A DNA stretch of 64,000 bases from contig NZ_CP007440.1 in the NCBI RefSeq assembly GCF_001579845.1, forward strand, positions 620,001-684,000. The letters run 5' to 3'. Shown piece by piece: positions 61,348 to 64,000 of the stretch. The notes below the pieces were generated by a model. That model was given only the letters and a program-made list of their open reading frames with translations. It was not told the origin of the DNA and did not search any database. The translations under genes and the position numbers were made by a program. The first letter of the stretch is position 1. Each line of letters opens with the position of its first letter. Source of the stretch: Rhodoplanes sp. Z2-YC6860. Its GTDB lineage: Bacteria; Pseudomonadota; Alphaproteobacteria; Rhizobiales; Xanthobacteraceae.

Positions 61348-61547
61348 GGGTGCACCTTTCCCACAAATTCGCGGGAATCACAGCTATTTGTTCAAGCCAG
61401 GACTTGTACTGGCTTGTTTGGTATTTACTTCGAGTGGTGAAGCATCGGCTGCGTTGAGCGGACTGACGCCGTAGCCCCCGCCAAAAAAATTCTGTCGCTC
61501 ACGTTTGGCCGCGCACTTTCTGGCGCAAGGTCAGCGGAGGAAATTGC

Positions 61548-61670
61548 ATGGTTCATGACCACTATCTCGATCACCAACCGAAGCGCGGTGCAAACATCGT
61601 AAGCTGGTTCTTGTTAGCGATCTTTATCAGCTTCTTTGTGGGCTTCTTTGCCCGCAGTGCAATCTGGTGA
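61548..61670 (+). CDS. 40-residue single-span membrane protein
   Basis: A short gene with a strong ribosome-binding site (GCGGAGGAAATTGC). It encodes a polar N-terminus (MVHDHYLDHQPKRGAN) and one membrane helix (IVSWFLLAIFISFFVGFFAR). Small bitopic proteins of this kind are often missed. No function is assigned. Confidence 0.55.
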   Translation: MVHDHYLDHQPKRGANIVSWFLLAIFISFFVGFFARSAIW

Positions 61671-61917
61671 TCACCGAGGCTTCACTCATCGGGAGCCGCG
61701 ACTTCAACAGAATATGCGTTATCGATGGACGGCGCTCCAGCCTCGCTGCGGGTGGGAGGATCAGCTCAATCGTTGGGGTGATCAAGGCAGAAGCAATCTG
61801 TGTCGGCCGCCATCCTGCTGGCGACGTTGCCCGTGATTCTGCGCAGATCGACGCTTCGGGCGGTCATCGACCGTGCGAAGCCTGAACATAACGAATAGTC
61901 CTAACAAGGAGTGATCG

Positions 61918-62232
61918 ATGAAATTCCGTCCATTGCATGATCGGATCGTGATTAAACGCATCGAAGCTGACGCAAAAAGCGCCGGCGGCATCATCATTCC
62001 CGATACCGTGAAGGAAAAGCCGCAGCAAGGCGTGATCTTGGCGGTCGGACCCGGCGGGCGCGACGAGAGCGGCAAGCTCATCCCGATCGACATCAAAATC
62101 GGCGACCGCGTGCTGTTCGGAAAATGGTCCGGCACAGAGGTCAGGATCGATGATGACGACTACCTGATCATGAAGGAAAGCGACGTGATGGGCGTGTTGG
62201 TCGAGTTGGAGGCACGCCAGAAAGGTGCTTAA
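61918..62232 (+). CDS. groES: co-chaperonin GroES
   Basis: 104 aa, a little longer than the usual 95-98. [20 protein letters not shown], the mobile loop [28 protein letters not shown] and [15 protein letters not shown] are all typical. It caps GroEL during folding cycles. AAGGAGTGATCG directly precedes the start. No CIRCE operator could be found upstream, so HrcA control is not evident. groEL follows after 78 bp. Confidence 0.97.
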   Translation: MKFRPLHDRIVIKRIEADAKSAGGIIIPDTVKEKPQQGVILAVGPGGRDESGKLIPIDIKIGDRVLFGKWSGTEVRIDDDDYLIMKESDVMGVLVELEARQKGA

Positions 62233-63942
<1,710 letters not shown>

Positions 63943-64000
63943 CTGGCAATAATTGATGCACTCACACCGTGAGATGTCTTGTCCTGACCCGGCTCTTTGC

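Noticed and set aside
61671-61917. CIRCE operator upstream of groES
   Set aside because: No TTAGCACTC-N9-GAGTGCTAA or close variant could be found.

Overview
The window looks like the chromosome of a GC-rich alphaproteobacterium of the Bradyrhizobium/Rhodopseudomonas/Xanthobacteraceae kind. Three things suggest this: the rplU-rpmA-acetyltransferase order, a run of TctC/Bug-type periplasmic binding proteins with no TctAB membrane genes, and a groESL operon next to a collagen-like lipoprotein. The assignment is inferred from gene content; no ribosomal RNA gene is present to confirm it.

Left flank (1-12.6 kb), core-like DNA. On the minus strand are a rhodanese protein with a cysteine-dioxygenase-like cupin (sulfur metabolism), a PaiB-type FMN-binding protein, a GNAT acetyltransferase, and rpmA and rplU with a recognisable promoter and terminator. 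On the plus strand are a three-gene ABC importer of the nitrate/sulfonate/taurine class, an alpha/beta hydrolase, and four consecutive Bug proteins preceded by the deletion remnant of a fifth. The block ends in an intact tRNA-Ser(CGA).

Island (about 12.64-55.7 kb). Directly after the tRNA the DNA becomes a mosaic. It holds a methyltransferase plus PD-ExK pair and a single-chain MmeI-like restriction-modification enzyme. A mobile cassette follows (small protein, DUF2924, large serine recombinase, KorB/ParB-like HTH). Next is a replication-like zone: an AlpA-like HTH, an orphan winged-helix domain resembling the C-terminus of D5-type primases, and then modules of short repeats. Beyond these are selO, an operon of DUF6361, phospholipase-D-like and SNF2-like helicase genes, a TM0106-type nuclease-helicase, a complete type I Zorya system (zorABCD), a PD-DExK protein, a CBS-HEPN protein, and a second cassette of a large serine recombinase with two ParB/RepB proteins. 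Degenerate tRNA 3' ends occur near both island edges (12.90 kb; 55.42 and 55.63 kb), consistent with repeated tRNA-targeted integration. I see no tyrosine integrase.

Right flank (55.7-64 kb). A scar zone of gene fragments (Lhr-like helicase, UBP zinc finger, a deleted second copy of the DUF2924-recombinase cassette, a frameshifted FAD protein) gives way to small conserved genes and the groES-groEL operon.

Functionally the island is a defence island, with at least two restriction-modification systems, Zorya and several nuclease or helicase operons, carried with decayed mobility modules. The least explained feature is at 25.76-26.55 kb. Two tandem modules there share one architecture (direct iterons, a hairpin with loop CATAATC, then inverted iterons) but use entirely different iteron sequences. 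Partial third and fourth arrays follow, each with a shared 36-bp element, on either side of selO.
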